Source: Nematostella vectensis (Eukaryota > Cnidaria > Anthozoa > Actiniaria > Edwardsiidae). From it: DNA of 64,000 nucleotides. A model generated the notes under the pieces. It was given only the letters and a program-made list of their open reading frames with translations, was not told the DNA's origin and searched no databases. A program made the position numbers and the translations under genes. Positions within the stretch are counted from its first letter, which is position 1, and every line of letters starts with the position of its first letter. The stretch is from contig NC_064044.1 in assembly GCF_932526225.1 (NCBI RefSeq), forward strand, positions 14,013,453-14,077,452, read 5' to 3'. This document shows positions 11,216 through 21,000 of the stretch, in pieces.

Positions 11216-11641
11216 ATGGCCTCTATCAAGATTTTAGTTGGCGGCGCCGTCCTAAACGCGACTGCATTCGTTGGTGGCAACTACCTCGCAAAGTTCCTGT
11301 CGAACGATGAGAGCCCTACCTTAGCTGAGAAGGAGAGGCACGACAAGGCCCTGGAGAAATACCAACTAGACTATGGACGCTACCAACAGCGGCGACAAAA
11401 AATCCTCGATTGGCAAGCTCAAAGTCGCGAGAGAGGGTCCCTTGCAAAGCAAAACTTCACCGACACCGACTACGCGCTCAAACTCTACAACCAGACCCGG
11501 CCGGAACAATCCCTGGAGTCGATGCGGGCCCCCGAGCTGTGCGACTACTACATCCCCAGCAAAACGCAGAAGAACGCCAAGTTGGCGTACATTGGCGCCG
11601 GCGCTCTCGCCATCGGCTACGCAGCTAGCCGCTTGCTGTGA
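11216..11641 (+). CDS. Small conserved element protein, membrane tail
   Basis: This is an intact 141-residue ORF, ATG to TGA. The N-terminus (MASIKILVGGAVLNATAF) is hydrophobic. The middle is charged and helical (EKERHDKALEKYQ), followed by a DYALKLYNQT segment, a PELCDYYIPS motif and a hydrophobic C-terminus (LAYIGAGALAIGYAASRLL). I recognise the order as a small gene commonly present in cnidarian Polinton-like elements. Its function is unknown; two terminal hydrophobic segments suggest membrane association. Its last codons are duplicated downstream at 11744. Confidence 0.65.
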   Translation: MASIKILVGGAVLNATAFVGGNYLAKFLSNDESPTLAEKERHDKALEKYQLDYGRYQQRRQKILDWQAQSRERGSLAKQNFTDTDYALKLYNQTRPEQSLESMRAPELCDYYIPSKTQKNAKLAYIGAGALAIGYAASRLL

Positions 11642-12064
11642 TGCAGCTGTCGTTGAAACGTGTTTTTGAACTGCATGTAGGCGGCCTTTTTCCATGCTGC
11701 GCGTATGCGCATGCGTATACGCATACGTATACGCATAAGATGATTGGCGTCGGCGCTCTCGCCATCGGCTACGCAGCTAGCCGCTTGCTGTGATGCAGCT
11801 GCCGTTGAAACGTGTTTCTGAACTGCATCTAGGCGGCCTTTTTCCACGCTGCGCGTATGCGCATGCGTATACGCATACGTATACGCATGCGTATAAGTAT
11901 ACGCATAAGATGATTGCAGACCGACCTCAGAAAGACCGAGCGCTTCGCGCAGAAGTGCGTATACGCATGCGTATACGTACGCCGAAGGCGTAGCAGACGG
12001 CATCCGCCTGTTGGAGACTGATACATGCGTTGCAACGCATCGCGTATACGCATACGTATACGTA
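11590..12064. repeat. Gene-end duplication and alternating GCGTATACGC arrays
   Basis: The end of the preceding gene plus its 3' flank (CGGCGCTCTCGCCATCGGCT onward) is repeated at about 11744-11890. Around and between the copies lie runs of alternating purine-pyrimidine sequence such as GCGTATACGCATGCGTATAC, extending to 12064 just before the integrase start. These runs are self-complementary, so they can form hairpins or Z-DNA. Confidence 0.85.
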
Positions 12065-13078
12065 ATGGCCCGCCGGAACGGCAAGCGCATGTCCGACGAA
12101 GAACTCGATGCGTTCCTTCGTCCTATATACTACGCCAGAGGCGGCTTCCAGGGAGTGACCGCTCTGCATGCCAAACTTCCCAAGGGCTCAGCCTCCATAG
12201 ATCGAGTGCGCAAGTGGGTAAGCTCGCAGCCCGTCGGGGGCTACACACAGACACCCCCTCCTCCGACTACCTACGACCACTTCTCGGAGCAGATACCAAA
12301 CCGTATCCACCAGTCGGACCTGCTATTCTTGCCAGCCGACCACGGGTACAAGTATGCCCTGACTGTCGTTGACGTTGCTTCACGATATAAAGCCGCCCGC
12401 CCACTTAGGACTAAGAGCGCGGCCGTTGTCTCCCGCGAACTCGCTGGCATCTATGCAGAGGGACCTCTCACATGGCCTAAAGTCCTCATGGTTGATGACG
12501 GCACGGAGTTCAAGGGTGCTTCCACAAAGCTTCTCACAGACCACGGGGTGGAGGTCCGACGGGCTGAGCCAGGGCACCACAGGAGCCAAGCTTTCGCCCA
12601 GTCTTTCCATCGCTGGCTGGCACAGCGCCTATTTCGTGCGCAGTACTCGAAGGAGCTTGCATCCGGCAAGACAAACCGCGAGTGGGTCACTGCTTTGCAA
12701 ATCGTCATCTCGGACATAAACGCAACGAAGACTCGCATGACTGGCTTTGCGCCTACTAAAGACGCCATAAAGCTGAGGCGCGTGCCTCTCAAAGCCGAAA
12801 AGCCCCCCTTAGAGGTCACCTTAGAGGTAGGAACGGAGGTGTACATCGCCGTAAACGAGGAAGACCTTCAGGACAAGGGCCGACGGCGAGCGACGGACCC
12901 GTGGTGGACAAGCAAGGCATACCCAATACTAAAGAGGGTCATGGAGCCCGGACAGCCAGTGTTGTATTACACGGCGTACTCTAAGCACGGCTTCACGCGT
13001 TCGCAGTTGCGTAGCGTGACGCCAGCGCGACCAAAAAAATCTGCTGGTCGCGCTAGCATCACCCTAGCGTCACGCTAG
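12065..13078 (+). pseudogene. Polinton-type integrase (rve), catalytic Glu replaced
   Basis: This is a DDE-type integrase that would insert the element into host DNA. ATG 12065 (MARRNGKRMSDEE) is preferred; an in-frame ATG at 12011 lies in repeat DNA. From 12065 the catalytic Asp residues are D85 (HQSDLLFLP) and D144 (MVDDGTEF). The Glu expected in the third motif is Gln at residue 179 (AFAQSFHRW; codon CAG, 12599-12601). The C-terminal domain shows the RRATDPWW and GQPVLYY landmarks typical of gypsy/Polinton integrases. The frame is open, 337 residues, so the enzyme looks intact apart from the active site. It converges on the helicase-HNH gene, whose stop is 5 bp away. Confidence 0.9.
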
Positions 13079-13092
13079 CGTGATCAGCGCTT
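13048..13092. terminator. Inverted-repeat gap between convergent genes
   Basis: The integrase stop (13076-13078) and the opposite-strand stop (13084-13086) sit inside overlapping short inverted repeats of the type GCGCTAGC / CACGCTAGCGTGA. The hairpin could act in 3'-end formation for both genes, as in compact viral genomes; that function is inferred. Confidence 0.4.
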
Positions 13093-15524
13093 GTGCCTTC
13101 TATTGCAGCTAAGGCACGTGAGTCTGACATTCCACTTGTAGTGACCCTGACTGTCGTCCCGCCGGTCGATACTGAAGCATTGGGGATGACTCTTGGTGTA
13201 CCCCTGAAGCAGAAGCTGAGTGCCACAGAGCGTGCACTTCTTTTCCGCGTCAGCAATCATGCCGAGTACGTGGTCTACCGTCAGAACGTGGTGCGGCCCC
13301 GTGTACTTTGTGCGACCCTTTTGCCTGTCGTCTATAGCGTATCGCTTGATTCGAGCTATAATGAGCTCTTCACTGGGCGTAGCCTGCAGTCATGTGGGAA
13401 CCAAGGCACCTGGGGTGTCATCGGGGGGGATCACGCGGACTATCTGGTCGGCGAGCCGCACGCGGGAGATGCCGGTGTATACAGCATTCGTGATCCAGCC
13501 CTCTAAGCTGTGGTCTATGATAAACAAACGCCTTGGAGTCTGGATAGTCTTGCCCTGCACCCGGTGGACTGTCCCCCAGCCCGCGTATTTCCACTCGAGG
13601 GAAAGCCCGTTAAGGACCACGCCGAGAGGAACCTCGACTACCGTGCCTTTGTACGCGTCGACCTTCTCACCCCTTTTGCCTGGCACGGGCACCGGCCGCC
13701 CTTTCTTCCGATAACGATGCGCGACGCTAGGATCGGGGTCAAAGCGGATGGTTGCTGGCAATCGGGGGTAGTTTTTTCTGTGGTGCTCTACCAATCGCTG
13801 CTAAACAAGGGCCCCCATCTTGTTGGTCGAGCACACCCACATATCGCTTGGGTGGGCCTGCTCGATCGCCGCGTCGAACGCCACCCCATGCCACTCCCCT
13901 CGAAACACCTCAAGCTGTTGGGAGTCTGGCTGACACCAAATCCGGCCCTTTATGTCGTGGAGCCTGGAGGAGGGCGCGGCAGAGCCGCAGTCGCATGTAC
14001 TGTACGGCTTTCCGCAGTCTTCACACAGGCAGCGGTAGTCGGACTCGAACCAGCGGATGTTCCCTTGTGCCCACTCCTCGAGCATATCGTGAGGCCCCTC
14101 TTTATCTCCCCAGGGCGAGACCTGCCCATAGTCGCCACAACACACTATCTGACACGGTCTGTACCTTACAGCACTCGTCAATGATAATCACTTCTGCGAG
14201 ACGGTCGAGTTTGTGCCCCAGCTCGGAAGGTCTCCACTCCTCTATCGGCTTCTCCGCTGGCATGCAGAGGTAGTGGTGGTAGGTTTGAGCGCGCCCCGCG
14301 CACGCGAGGCGCGGGTTGTTGCGATGGTCGTGGGCGAGGTCGTTCTCGGGGGTGCGCACCACAACGTTGCGGCCGCGGAACATGCTCACAGCCCACTCGG
14401 TCTTCCCCGATCCTCCCTGGCCGGCTAGATACATACTTGCAGAGGTTGCAGCCACTAGATCGCACGGCAGACTCGGCGCAGTGCTTGGCTCCCTAGCCAA
14501 GCACCCCGACCTCTTCGGACCCCAAGCCGCTTCGGGTCGCCACTCGTACCCAGGTTTCTTGTGGCGCCACTCTCCATACCTCGGATTTCGCTCCACGAGC
14601 TTTACACCACTGGGCACCGCCTTTACGTATATGGCATCTGTGCACACTCGGAGGACGTCTTCGCGAGGGATCCGCCTCAACATGCGTCGCAACGCTATGT
14701 TTGTGTACGCCAAGACGAAGGCCCTGATATGGTTCCATTGTGAGCGCCGGACTCCGTCTTTGTATTGGATTAGATGAGCCCCGTCGGCATGCTCGAAGTT
14801 AAGTAAGTGGTCGGTGCCCGCAAGGAGATTTGTCAGATACGCGGCTTCTTCACGGTCGCGGACTACGATCGAGGACTCGTCGCCATGGTGAGCGCACTTG
14901 CCTACGAAACGGACAGTGAGATCTCGACCCTCAGGGTACTGCGAGTCTGTCGATAGCCGCCCCGTCCTGTCCCGATTGGTACAGTTTGCCTTCGTGCGTG
15001 ACTATAACATGCCCACACAGCCAGATCCTCGTGCTTCTGGGGATCGCCCTGTTTATAAAGCGGATGAGCACCTCTCGCACTTTTGCCTCGCGCGTTTTTG
15101 CGGCGGCACTGGTAGCGCGAGGCGCCGCCTCCCCCTGACATAACGAACGAAGCTCCCCCTCAGCCTCAAAGTCTAGGCCGTGGACGCTCGCGATCGCAGG
15201 TGGTTCAGTCGGAAACTCCGCCCAGGCGTGGTTATTGTGGCAAGGGATGGTGATCCTCGTCTTAGTCTTGTACTTTCCCGAGTCCCACAGGACGTTACCC
15301 AGGGCGTCCACGGCTACTAGCTTTACCTCGAGCTTCTTTTCCATCTCAAAGAGGTCTTCTTTGGTGCATCCCGTAGTGGCCAGCTTCTTGTCAAATCGCT
15401 CGAGGATCTTGCCTCGTGTCTTGGTTAGACCAAGGGAGCGCGAGGTGCCGCGATTTCTCAAGAAGTCGGCAACATAGCTCACAACACAGTTAGCGAAGGC
15501 GTCACTCCCCTCTCGCTCAAACAT
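13084..15524 (-). pseudogene. Polymerase-related / SF1 helicase / HNH gene, broken
   Basis: One minus-strand gene starts at ATG 15524. 15524-14934 encodes an N-terminal region with CHNNHAW and ends at a stop. From about 14930 a shifted frame runs to about 14165 with a polymerase-like segment (RVCTDAIYVK, possibly the B-family TDS motif), Walker A GQGGSGKT (14422-14399) and Walker B IIIDE. A frameshift near 14160 leads to CCGDYGQV (motif III). Then come TAG 13801-13803 and HRVQGKT / YTGISR (motifs V/VI). Past TGA 13387-13389 the same frame gives a complete HNH module: CTLC, SIDRRDDSQGH and CLSC, ending 13084. The segment between CHNNHAW and TDA is far too short for a polymerase core, so a large internal deletion is inferred. 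Confidence 0.8.
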
Positions 15525-15533
15525 TGGCCCGGG

Positions 15534-16210
15534 CTAACCATTTTGCTCAGGTAGAGGGCGAAGCTCGTATCTCACGTAGACGAGGTACTCTCGTCCTTTC
15601 TCCCAAATACCCGCATCGATGCCTTCCAGGGCACCGACTGCGATTTGGCCCCCTCTTTTGACTAACGACCCACCGATCTTGTGCTTCGAGCGCCCTTCCT
15701 CCGCTGTGATTGGCGCCAATGGCTCTGCGGGGGCCTTACCAACGACCGTAAAGAGTCTGTAACGCCGGTCGGGGTCCACCATCTCGAGCACCAGCGGAAG
15801 CACTGCGTTCGCCCGCAGAGACTCTCGCTCGTGCGAGACCCATCACACCGAGCCGTCGTCATTAATATCAGGCCCCCGCACAACCGGATTTAGAGCAATG
15901 ACACCTGTTCCACCAAGATCTCGTATCTCCTGTTAAACACCGGCGCTTATGTCTTGGCCCCGAAGAGTGGCATCCGCGCTTGGGGACCGAAGATGGGCGC
16001 CGCCGACGAAGTGAGAATAGTACTCCTCGGGGTCTAAGCTCTCTGGGCCCTCTTGCCGCCGTCCCGGCAGCAGAGGGTCGACTTCCTCTGTCTGTGTTTG
16101 ACATCGTCGGGGATGTCCTCGTCCAGGATGTTCTGGACCAGCCCTTCCAGTACGGCGGGCGCCTCTTTGTCAGGCATGCTATCGAGAATCTCCTCTATAT
16201 GAGCGTCCAT
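15534..16210 (-). pseudogene. Upstream replication-side element gene, frameshifted
   Basis: ATG 16210 (MDAHIEEILDSM) begins a frame rich in acidic residues (NILDEDIPDDV). Sense coding then moves between frames: PIFGPQARMPLFGAK near 15980, RRYEILVEQVSLL near 15920, then a frame running to the TAG at 15534-15536 with a TGA at about 15848. The best-preserved part is the last 89 residues (DPDRRYRLFTVVGKAP; then GREYLVYVRYEL). At least two frameshifts and two stops are visible. It ends 9 bp before the polymerase-helicase start, suggesting co-transcription. I do not recognise its function. Confidence 0.45.
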
Positions 16211-16278
16211 GTTTGGGCACACCTTGTGCCACCCAGTCTCTAACTGAGCGTTTGGGTATGCCCTGTGCCACTCAGTCT

Positions 16279-16548
16279 CTAATTGACCGTACTGCGGGCT
16301 GCGATGTCAGACAGGACGAGTGCGAACCATCCCCGAGCGCGCCTCTCGATGCCACGCATCCTCTGCCCTTCACGATTCGCTCCGCATGGGCGGCACAACC
16401 GCGTCTCCGACTGAGTCCCTATGCCGCAGACCCTGCACGGCACGGGGTGGGGGCTGCCCTTACGGAGCCTTTGGAGGTGCACCTTGCAGTAGTGTCCATG
16501 CACCTCCGGCCGCACGTGTTTGCGTGGCCGACCTTTAGCCACCCGCAT
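16279..16548 (-). CDS. Cys/His-rich small protein next to right TIR
   Basis: This frame of about 89 residues starts at ATG 16548 (an in-frame GTG at 16563 lies just upstream). Residues YCKVHLQRLRKG, PCRVCG and LCRPCG give three Cys-containing pairs, compatible with a treble-clef or zinc-ribbon fold, in a strongly basic context. It is the first gene inside the right end. A DNA-binding or regulatory role is plausible but inferred. Just upstream a short tandem duplication (CCAGTCTCTAACTGA / TCAGTCTCTAATTGA, 16223-16287) separates it from the next gene. Confidence 0.5.
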   Translation of the reverse strand: MRVAKGRPRKHVRPEVHGHYCKVHLQRLRKGSPHPVPCRVCGIGTQSETRLCRPCGANREGQRMRGIERRARGWFALVLSDIAARSTVN

Positions 16549-16741
16549 TAATCTTTTCCGCACTTCATCCTCCGAACGCTCGGTATACCACAGGACAGAC
16601 GGATGTCTAATTGCAAGTCCTTGGGGGTTCGAACTGCATCATTGGAAAAATATAGCCATGATACTTCATAACAGCTTCATTTATTAGGGTGCGAGTCACA
16701 AAGTCCTTAAAACGTATGTTATGAAGTACCAAGCTCAGCAA

Positions 16742-17220
16742 TTGCCCCAAAAAGTCGTGTACGTGAAACGCGCCCGGTCTACATTAACAATTGCCCTAAT
16801 TATTCATGTACGTGAAACGCGCCCGGCCTACATGAACAATTGCCCTAATTATTCATGTACGTGAAACGCGCCCGGCCTACATGAACAATTGCCCTAATTA
16901 TTCATGTGCGTGAAACGCGCCCGGCCTACATGAACAATTGCCCTAATTATACATGTACGTGAAACGCGCCCGGCCTACATGAACAATTGCCCTAATTATT
17001 ATGTACGTGAAACGCGCCCGGCCTACATGAACAATTGCCCTAATTATTCATGTACGTGAAACATTATACGCTTGATATATATAGAAGGAGGGAGACGGGG
17101 CTGGGGGGCCCGGAGGGGGGATTCGCGCCTCCCTAGCCTAAGACGGGGAGACGGGGCTGGGAGGCCTGGAGAGGCGATTCGCGCCTCCCACTCGTTTCTA
17201 CGGAACCCCCTGGCCCCCCC
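16742..17220 (-). repeat. Right TIR of the element
   Basis: It mirrors the left TIR: inner TTGCCC..AAAAAG, about six tandem 49-bp units (CGTGAAACGCGCCCGGCCTA), then TATACGCTTGATATATATAG, GC-rich blocks and a terminal C-tract. It is followed directly by the target duplication ATTTTC. Confidence 0.9.
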
Positions 17221-17510
17221 ATTTTCCTCTTGAGAAAGACATGACGCAATGCTTCTGCATACTAATAAGGGGAGTCCCCGCCAATCTGACTTTCACTTTT
17301 GCTAGTAGAATTTTCTGTTTGAGTGTTAGCGGGACTCACATTTACTCAGTTCACTGGCTTTTGGACTTATAGAGCCTGCATCGCTTAACTCATCAATAGC
17401 AGGCTTCGTCATTTCTTTATTGCATTAGCTTCTAAAACCAGCACAAGCGGTAAGCTGATTGTCGGCTGTGATTCCGTTCTCTTATTTGCTAGTGTCATGG
17501 TTATTTTATC
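17221..17510 (+). repeat. Flank shared with an empty-site paralogue at 19545
   Basis: From ATTTTCCTCTTGAGAAAG onward this flank is closely similar to 19545-19850, including TGCATACTAATAAGG and CACAAGCGGTAAGCTGA. The 19545 copy is preceded by CCTGTGTATTTTC, which matches the DNA to the left of the element, so it looks like an uninterrupted version of the insertion site. Confidence 0.75.
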
Positions 17511-17523
17511 TTCTCACTTTTGT

Positions 17524-17765
17524 AATTGTGTAGTTCCAGAAAATATCCATACCCTCCATGGAGGGATTGGAAACTCCGGAGGGGGTGGGGGGTCAAACGC
17601 CCAGGAATTTCCAGAGGGGAAGACGGGTGAAATGCCCTTTTTCCTTTACAGTTACCTATTTATTTTTTTTCCAGCGGGTTGGAAATTCCAGAGGGGTGGG
17701 GGTTCATACCTCAGAACCCCTCCTTGGGGGGAGGGGTATGAATATTTTCTAGAACTACACATTCA
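17524..17765. mobile_element. Foldback MITE, family A copy 1
   Basis: The left end TGTGTAGTTCCAGAAAATAT is matched in inverse orientation at the right end (TATTTTCTAGAACTACACA). The inner arms (GGAAATTCCAGAGGGG) are also inverted repeats around a T-rich centre. A second copy is at 32856-33077. No coding capacity. Confidence 0.8.
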
Positions 17766-17911
17766 GCCTTCGCATAGCCATTTTCACCTGCTCGACTTGT
17801 ACAATAAGTGCTTAAATCGTCAATCAGGATTTGACACGAGTGGTGGGTGTTGATTGCTTTCTCAGTAAAAATTCGTAGACAGCATTTAGCGTTCCATGGT
17901 AATTCTCTAGG

Positions 17912-18090
17912 GTTAGGGGGGCACGATATAAAAGACATTAAGAAAACTGGGGGGGGGGCACGATATAAGAGACCTTAGAAAACTGGAGGGGGGGCACGAT
18001 ATAAGAGACCTTAGAAAACTGGAGGGGGGGCACGATATAAGAGACCTTAGAAAACTGGGGGGGGCACGATATAAGAGACATTAAGAAAAC
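17912..18090 (+). repeat. About five copies of a 38-bp G-tract minisatellite
   Basis: The unit is GGGGGGCACGATATAAGAGAC followed by a CTTAGAAAACTGG-type end. A lone related unit (GGAGGGGCACGATGCAAAAA) is seen at about 54798. Confidence 0.85.
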
Positions 18091-18099
18091 TGGAAGAGG

Positions 18100-21000
18100 G
18101 GGTCACAGCTATATTTGTGTAACATATTACAGGCGTTTCATGGGGTTGCCTTCGTTGATGTAGAATTGCACAGTCTATTTGTCATCATCTCTCGTAATAT
18201 GTGTGGTCTGAAATGAAGATCGATCTTTGTGTCTTGTGTGTTTTGTTTACATTCGTTTTAAGGCAAATAGAGAATAGGGGACAAGGCCAGCAACTCTCGA
18301 ATAATCAACGCGTCAGATATCGCATACAAGATCAAATCTAACTCTAGACGATCATGCTGATCGTGAAGTCGGGCCAGCTCCATGAAAGTGGAATAAAAAT
18401 GCGTAATAAACATTTTATGAAATAAAAGATTGAAAGGAAATTGGTGTTTAATAAGTCGTTTATTTGTCATCATCACAATTTACAATGAGAAAGAACAACT
18501 TATTGATTTACTATAGTAAATAAGCTGTAAAAATATAAGTAAGTCAGTTTTCCATGCTTTCCATTGTTATGAACAATGAGGACATCTGCATCATAAATGT
18601 TACCTCTTATGATACTCAGGGATAACTTTGCACGCTTTGCACCTTTGGGCCTCCTGTGCTATCGGACCTCATGATATCTATGACCTCACGTGGTTGCGTT
18701 CGCAAAGCATGATGGGGCCTATATACGACGTTACCAGATAGATTGAAGAAAAGGTATAACCATAGTCGGGTCGCCTATGGCTAGCCCCACTAAACCCCAT
18801 ACTTGAAGCCGAAGTGCATTTCTGTTCAAACATACCTTGGCGCTGATTGGCTAATCTAAACCATGTTGCATTCCTAAGTATTCCTTTAAGAACTGAACAA
18901 GGAAGGGATGTCTAGAGGGCAGAGACTCCAAAACGCCAATTCTCGAGTAAAAAGGAATTAGGGGCGAGCGTGAAACGCGCCAGGAATAAAGACCAAAAAC
19001 CCGTTGATCTGCCTAAAGTATTCGGTATTTTTATGTTTCTTGTCATACCTTTCACAACACGGGCACAAAACAAATTGCAGATATACATATAATACCACAG
19101 GTATCCCAGGATCTAGTTTTAGACCCCCCCCCCATTGCATTTCTTAACCAGTAGGAATTTTTTCCTGTTGCAACAAAGAACTCTCAAAATCTTGATGGTA
19201 TCGTGAGAAGATGAACTGTTTAAAAAAACAACAACAATCATTTGTTGCATTTTGAATCTCATAACCTTAATTTCCTAGCATATCATACCATACCCCAGTT
19301 GAATCTGTCTATATTAGGTTCTAAGACGCGTATTATTAGCCGAGCTAAGCGCGGCCGCAGACCGCGCGCGTAGCCCCATAGGCATAGAAATATGGTATAG
19401 GTATGCGACTTGGTTTTTGTGGTCATCGTGCGGGTACCCTGTGGTGTAACTCGCCAGTCAGCCAGCCGCGCGACTCCCAGGCCCCACTTGAATCTGTCTA
19501 TATTAGGTTCTAAGACGCGTATTATTATGGATAGATACCTGTGTATTTTCCTCTTGAGAAAGCCTGGTACCCACATGACGTAATGTTCCTGCATACTAAT
19601 AAGGGAAGTCCCGCGCCAATCCTTTCACTTTCACTTAGTAGAATTTCCTGTTTGCGTGTTTAGCGAGGTTCACATTTACTGGCTTTTGGACTTATAGAAC
19701 CTGCGTGTTACCGTCTACTATCGCTTAAATTGTCAATAGCAAGCTTCATCATTGTATTGACATTTTAGCGTCAATAACCAACACAAGCGGTAAGCTGAAT
19801 TTGGTTGTCGGTTGTGACTCCGTTACTTGGTTGCTTATGTCATGGCTAACTTTTCCTCTGTCTTTTGAACCTCAGCCTTCGTGAAGCCGTCTTCATTCGC
19901 TCGACTTGTGCAAAGAGAGCTTTATCACTTCTTTTTTGTTCTTTTCACCTCCGGGATTTGATTTGATCGGTGAGTACCTTCTCAGTTAAATGTCGTAATC
20001 AGCACTAGCGGGCCATGCTAATTCTCTCCTGTTTCACTGTCATTTCTCCCTTCGCCTAATAGGCTAGATTAAACACACAGTACTGTTTGTAATATAGATA
20101 AACATATATATTGGGTACATAGATTTATAGGTTGTATATTAACATTAAAATAAATATAGGATATATACCGTAAGGATTTGAATATGCGCCCTCTTTTAAA
20201 TAAGCGCCACTCTCAAAACAATATGCAAAAAATGAGAGCCCCTACTGAAGCGAGGCTATAGTTCTGTATGTTTGCCAGATTATACAAAAATCGGGCGAAT
20301 TCTTTGGCTCCAACATTTAACGAGTTTGTCGCTTTTTAGCGCATTTGGGTCCCATATCAACTCTAATTTCCAACTCTTTCGTACCTAATAACATCTTGCG
20401 CGTAAGTTAATCTAAGAGGAAACCTGTTGTGATCCTAGTTTGTTGTTAAGGAAATTATATTTCTAAGAAGATAGAGAAACCCTGTTCGCACCATGGAACT
20501 ACCATGGTTGTACCACGGTTAGGATACTTTGTCAGCGATTTCTTAATAAAATAACCAAAAATGCATTCCCAATTTGTATTGAATATTGTATTCAGCAAAT
20601 AAAATATCTCTAACCTTTGTGCGAAATGTCTCCTGCCTCCCAATTCAGCGAAATCCTTTTTCGTTATCTTTCTATTTCTCTTGTCTAAAAACCCACGCGA
20701 TGGTTGTTTTCAACTCTTGAAACATTTGAACAGTACTGAGTAACCATAGCGTCTTGAGTGTTCGTGACTAGCCCGAACGCTCTCCGAACCTAACTTCGTA
20801 TTTAGGTTCTATATAAAATAGGAAGGGAGTGAAGCAACGCTCGATTCCATTGTTCGAAAACCTGCCTAGTTACGGCCAATGTTGTGATGTTGGTGTGAGA
20901 CATGATTGATGAGTGACAGCTCACTTTTTCTTTGAACTTTTACCTCGCCGCCGACACACGCCTACCCTGGTCCCAGAGCCTTGAGCATCTCCGAGGCTCT

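Larger units (their letters stand above)
4846..17220. mobile_element. Polinton/Maverick-like virus-like transposon, decayed copy
   Basis: This is a 12,375 bp GC-rich island in AT-rich DNA with long TIRs (4846-5330 and 16742-17220). The direct repeat ATTTTC flanks it at 4840-4845 and 17221-17226, matching the 6-bp target duplication typical of Polintons. It encodes an rve-type integrase, a polymerase-related fragment joined to an SF1 helicase and an HNH domain, and several proteins of families I associate with cnidarian Polinton-like elements, including capsid candidates. I could not find an A32/FtsK-type packaging ATPase or adenain-type protease. Most genes carry stops, frameshifts or deletions, so this copy is very unlikely to move by itself. 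At 12.4 kb it is shorter than typical 15-20 kb Polintons. Confidence 0.9.

Noticed and set aside
13093-13506. Plus-strand 137-residue frame
   Set aside because: Antisense to the helicase C-terminus and HNH module, which show clear motifs.
16600-16650. GGGGGTTCGAACTGC resembles a tRNA B-box
   Set aside because: No A-box or foldable cloverleaf at the right distance.
4846-17220. Search for a packaging ATPase and an adenain-type protease
   Set aside because: The only P-loop seen belongs to the SF1 helicase (14422-14399); no convincing protease His/Cys context was found.
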